A DNA stretch of 34,635 nucleotides, from assembly GCA_003049485.1 (NCBI GenBank), contig PYST01000382.1, positions 1-34,635 of the forward strand, given 5' to 3'. A model generated the notes under the pieces. The model was not told where the DNA came from and searched no databases. It was given only the letters and a program-made list of their open reading frames with translations. Of the stretch, positions 32,567 through 34,635 are shown in pieces. Origin of the DNA: Ophioceras dolichostomum (taxonomy: Eukaryota > Ascomycota > Sordariomycetes > Magnaporthales > Ophioceraceae). The first letter of the stretch is position 1, and every line of letters starts with the position of its first letter. Position numbers and translations under genes: made by a program.

Positions 32567-33800
32567 CTAGAACTCTTCGGTTTGGCGGATGAAGAAAACC
32601 TCGTCTCCACTGACTTCCCTTACCCATCCCTCATCAAGACCCTCTATCTGGGCCAGTTCGACCTTAATCACATCGTCTTCGCCCTCTTCTTCATCCCTCC
32701 ACCTCTCGGCCGAAGACCACCACGGCTGCGACAGGCGGGACTTGTCGATATGCTTGCTCGACAGCCACGCGTGGCGGACTTTGCGGTATTGCAACGCACA
32801 GATCTGGTCGCCGGGCACCTGGAATTGGGACTGCGTTTCGTTGAGGATCTGGCGGTGCCCACCGACGCTTGGATCAAGCGCATCCCCGAGTGGAACGACG
32901 ACCCCAGCAGCAGCAAGCCAGAGAGTTACAGGAGGCTGAATCTGACCATCGGCAATGGTCCCACTGTAACAACGGGCGAGCTGAGGAGTGCACGATCGCG
33001 CTATGGCCGATCGTGCTATGGCAAGGACGTTGGAAACGCAAGGGACTAGGCATGGCCTGGAGCATCTTCGAGACGAAGATCAGATAAAGGTCACTGCCCA
33101 GAGGTCACTGCTCTTTGCTTTGTATTTAGCTTGTTGCTTTCCCCTCTCACTTGGAGTGAAGGAGGGAGCCAAGCGATCGTCTCTGTTCTTTGTTCTTCGT
33201 TCTTGGTTCTCTGCTCTTTCATTTGGTCTTGCTCTTTGAGAGAACAGGACAAGAGACAGGCTGTTCCTGCATTCACGTTTTCAGCCACCTGCTTGTGATG
33301 AGAATTGAGCAACCTCCTTTCTATTCCGCTTGCAAAAGCCAGTCGTTACACCCACGGCAGGACCCTTGAGTGATATGGGCGTTGGTGACACTGTGAAAGC
33401 CGACGATCATGTAGATATCGCTCCCTTGGTCGATTTGTTGCTCAATCCAGCTCTGAGTCGCTGGGAATTTTGTCGCTTCTTTGAACCAGCTGTCAGAATT
33501 GTCGAGGATTGAAGTCATCACACGATCTGCGACGATGTGCAGCTTCGATTTCGCGTGCTTTGAGAACACGGCAGACGCCAGAGCCGTGAGAGTCGACGCG
33601 AAGCCGGAGCCAGAGGCTGTTTGATGCATGCCAGTGAAAGAGTCGAGAGCCGAATCAACAGACTGGGTTGGTGTCGTCCATGACGGATCGTGGTAGTTTT
33701 GATGCGGGTTGTCGATGCTGGTGGTGAAGCGGCCAAGTTTTACTGCATCTTGCGCCGCATCTTGCGGAGTAAACCGCGATTGGATGACGTTTGGCAACAT
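32567..33800 (-). CDS. Fungal protein of about 280 residues, two exons; possible gasdermin-like cell-death effector
   Basis: Exon 1 runs from ATG 33800 to about 33352: LGRFTTSIDNPHQNYHDPSW, then WFKEATKFPATQSWIEQQID and SDIYMIVGFHSVTNAHITQG. Exon 2, from about 32980 or 32963 to TAG 32569-32567, carries LWLAAAGVVVPLGDALDP, SVGGHRQILNE and QFQVPGDQICALQYRKVRHA, then an acidic C-terminus with DEEEGEDDVIKVEL. Both exons belong to one remembered fungal family with YxVVGFxT.xxA, AxAGVVxPLG and ALQYRKVRxxW motifs, which is why I join them. The intron is about 370-390 bp, long for fungi, and its exact ends are uncertain (donor near 33355-33345). The length, motif order and acidic tail agree with what I recall of fungal gasdermin-like proteins (HET-Q1/RCD-1 type, activated by C-terminal proteolysis), but I could not confirm this. 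The gene is divergent from a TPR gene. Gene call firm; gasdermin identity tentative. Confidence 0.62.
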
Positions 33801-34223
33801 GAGAGCGGTGGCCTATGACCACAGAACGCACTTGCTCCTGAGAACGGCGAAAAGCGGCTTTATAGCCAGATTAGAGGCCGCCGACGGGTGGCTTCGAAAG
33901 CTAGCGAATGGCAGGCAGTTTGGTCAGAACGCATTAACACAGCCGCAGCCACCGAGCGCAATGGTAGCTACGGAGCTGGCGATTCGCTGGTCAACGCGGC
34001 GCCACCGCAGCGGTCGTGGGGGTTGGAAGGTGCTAAATGGTTACAAAAATGAGGCTTGCAGACAGTGGCGTTTACAGCTGGTATTTGGGGGCTAACTTGC
34101 TAGGCAGCATCGACGCAGCCGCCGCCACAGTGTAGTCGACGTGGCAATCGGACAGCTGCCATATCAACTTTGCAAAGCCCATAAATTTACAATTCGACTA
34201 GAGCACACAACTTCCTTCCCCTC
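33801..34223. promoter_or_regulatory. Shared divergent intergenic region
   Basis: About 520 bp separate the ATG at 33800 (-) from the inferred ATG at 34320 (+), or about 450 bp if the 70-bp duplication is an artefact. The two genes would share this as a bidirectional promoter. No TATA box or other defined motif was recognised. A + strand ORF across it (33709-34095) overlaps exon 1 of the minus gene and looks like a shadow. Confidence 0.45.
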
Positions 34224-34364
34224 CGTGCTTGTTATCTCTTCTGGTACAATGGATCTGCGTCAAATGGCGGAACGACTTGGTCTCGATGAGGAANCGTGCT
34301 TGTTATCTCTTCTGGTACAATGGATCTGCGTCAAATGGCGGAACGACTTGGTCTCGATGAGGAA
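34224..34364 (+). repeat. Perfect 70-bp direct duplication flanking a single N (assembly artefact)
   Basis: Bases 34224-34293 and 34295-34364 are identical, separated only by the ambiguous base at 34294. This is the pattern left when two contigs with an unmerged overlap are joined by a one-base gap. It duplicates the start of the TPR gene and breaks the frame opened by the first ATG (34249). Confidence 0.93.
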
Positions 34365-34635
34365 GACATGCCGGAGTTTCTCTCTGCCGCTATGGTAGAG
34401 GCCTATGGAAAATACAAAAATACTGGAGATAAGGCTAGCATTAATGTCGCGGTCCAGTGCGCCCAGTTGGTAATGATGGTAACGCCGGAAGACCACTCCA
34501 ACCGCGCAGGGAGGTTAAGCAACCTCGGGATTATGCTCTTAAGCCAGTACGAGAGGACCGGCGAGATGCGAGACCTCGAAGAGGCCATTACGACAGCAAG
34601 GCAGGCCGTCGAATCGACGCTGGAAGACCACCCCG
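34320..34635 (+). CDS. TPR-repeat protein, N-terminal part only (continues beyond window)
   Basis: From the ATG at 34320 an uninterrupted frame of 105 codons runs off the window. After a short N-terminal helix region (MDLRQMAERLGLDEEDMPEF), the text shows 42-residue TPR units: TPEDHSNRAGRLSNLGIMLL, then SQYERTGEMRDLEEAITTAR and QAVESTLEDHP. This is the fungal TPR type seen in long arrays, often ending in a C-terminal CHAT (clan CD, caspase-like) domain, and also in NLR-like proteins. Which of these applies cannot be seen here. An identical ATG at 34249 belongs to the first copy of the 70-bp duplication and leads into a broken frame, so 34320 was chosen. TPR call firm, C-terminal domain unknown. 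Confidence 0.82.
   Translation, partial: MDLRQMAERLGLDEEDMPEFLSAAMVEAYGKYKNTGDKASINVAVQCAQLVMMVTPEDHSNRAGRLSNLGIMLLSQYERTGEMRDLEEAITTARQAVESTLEDHP

Noticed and set aside
1..34635. CRISPR array or bacterial operon structures
   Set aside because: No regularly spaced short repeats with unique spacers. Introns and a copia retrotransposon show a eukaryotic fungal genome.

Overview
The window looks like a stretch of a filamentous ascomycete (Pezizomycotina, most likely Sordariomycete) chromosome. The evidence is short GT-AG introns of about 85-185 bp, CT-rich leaders upstream of start codons, a fungal-type Ty1/copia element, a fungal aminoglycoside-phosphotransferase-like family, a lysine-pathway saccharopine reductase homologue, and a fungal 42-residue TPR array. 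Everything was read by eye. Family names rest on remembered motif patterns, not on database searches.

Layout. 1-3340 holds the 3' part of a decayed Ty1/copia retrotransposon (integrase, reverse transcriptase, RNase H, 3' LTR) with frameshifts, in-frame TAG codons and an internal deletion. 3588-4583 (-) is an intact alpha/beta-hydrolase-fold gene of the acyl-protein-thioesterase type that appears to lack its nucleophile and catalytic histidine. 5390-6614 (-) is a broken gene of unknown function (one frameshift, two TAG stops). 9372-12018 (+) is a chimeric pseudogene: a phosphotransferase-like kinase runs directly into the C-terminal four fifths of a saccharopine reductase, and both parts are broken. 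12.0-25.0 kb has no recognisable gene; it is full of pyrimidine tracts and microsatellites, with one possible orphan terminal exon at its right edge. 26434-29119 (+) is a three-exon gene for an 803-residue protein with an N-terminal PH-like domain and a long disordered tail. 29905-30390 is a ~120 bp tandem repeat. 31.1-32.1 kb (-) holds three abutted gene fragments (unknown protein, AGC kinase C-terminus, ABC-transporter nucleotide-binding domain).

The right edge is the most interesting part. A two-exon gene (32567-33800, -) resembles a fungal family that I provisionally associate with fungal gasdermin-like pore-forming cell-death proteins. It is transcribed divergently from a gene (34320-end, +) whose N-terminus is a TPR array of the kind often joined in fungi to a CHAT (caspase-like) domain. 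If both identities hold, the pair would fit a gasdermin plus protease regulated cell-death module. The diagnostic part of the second gene lies outside the window. A single N at 34294, flanked by a perfect 70 bp duplication, shows an assembly artefact just upstream of its start.

The overall impression is an accessory region: few intact genes, several mutated or fused gene remains, nonsense codons often compatible with C-to-T change at CpA (RIP-like), and a possible defence or allorecognition locus at one end.
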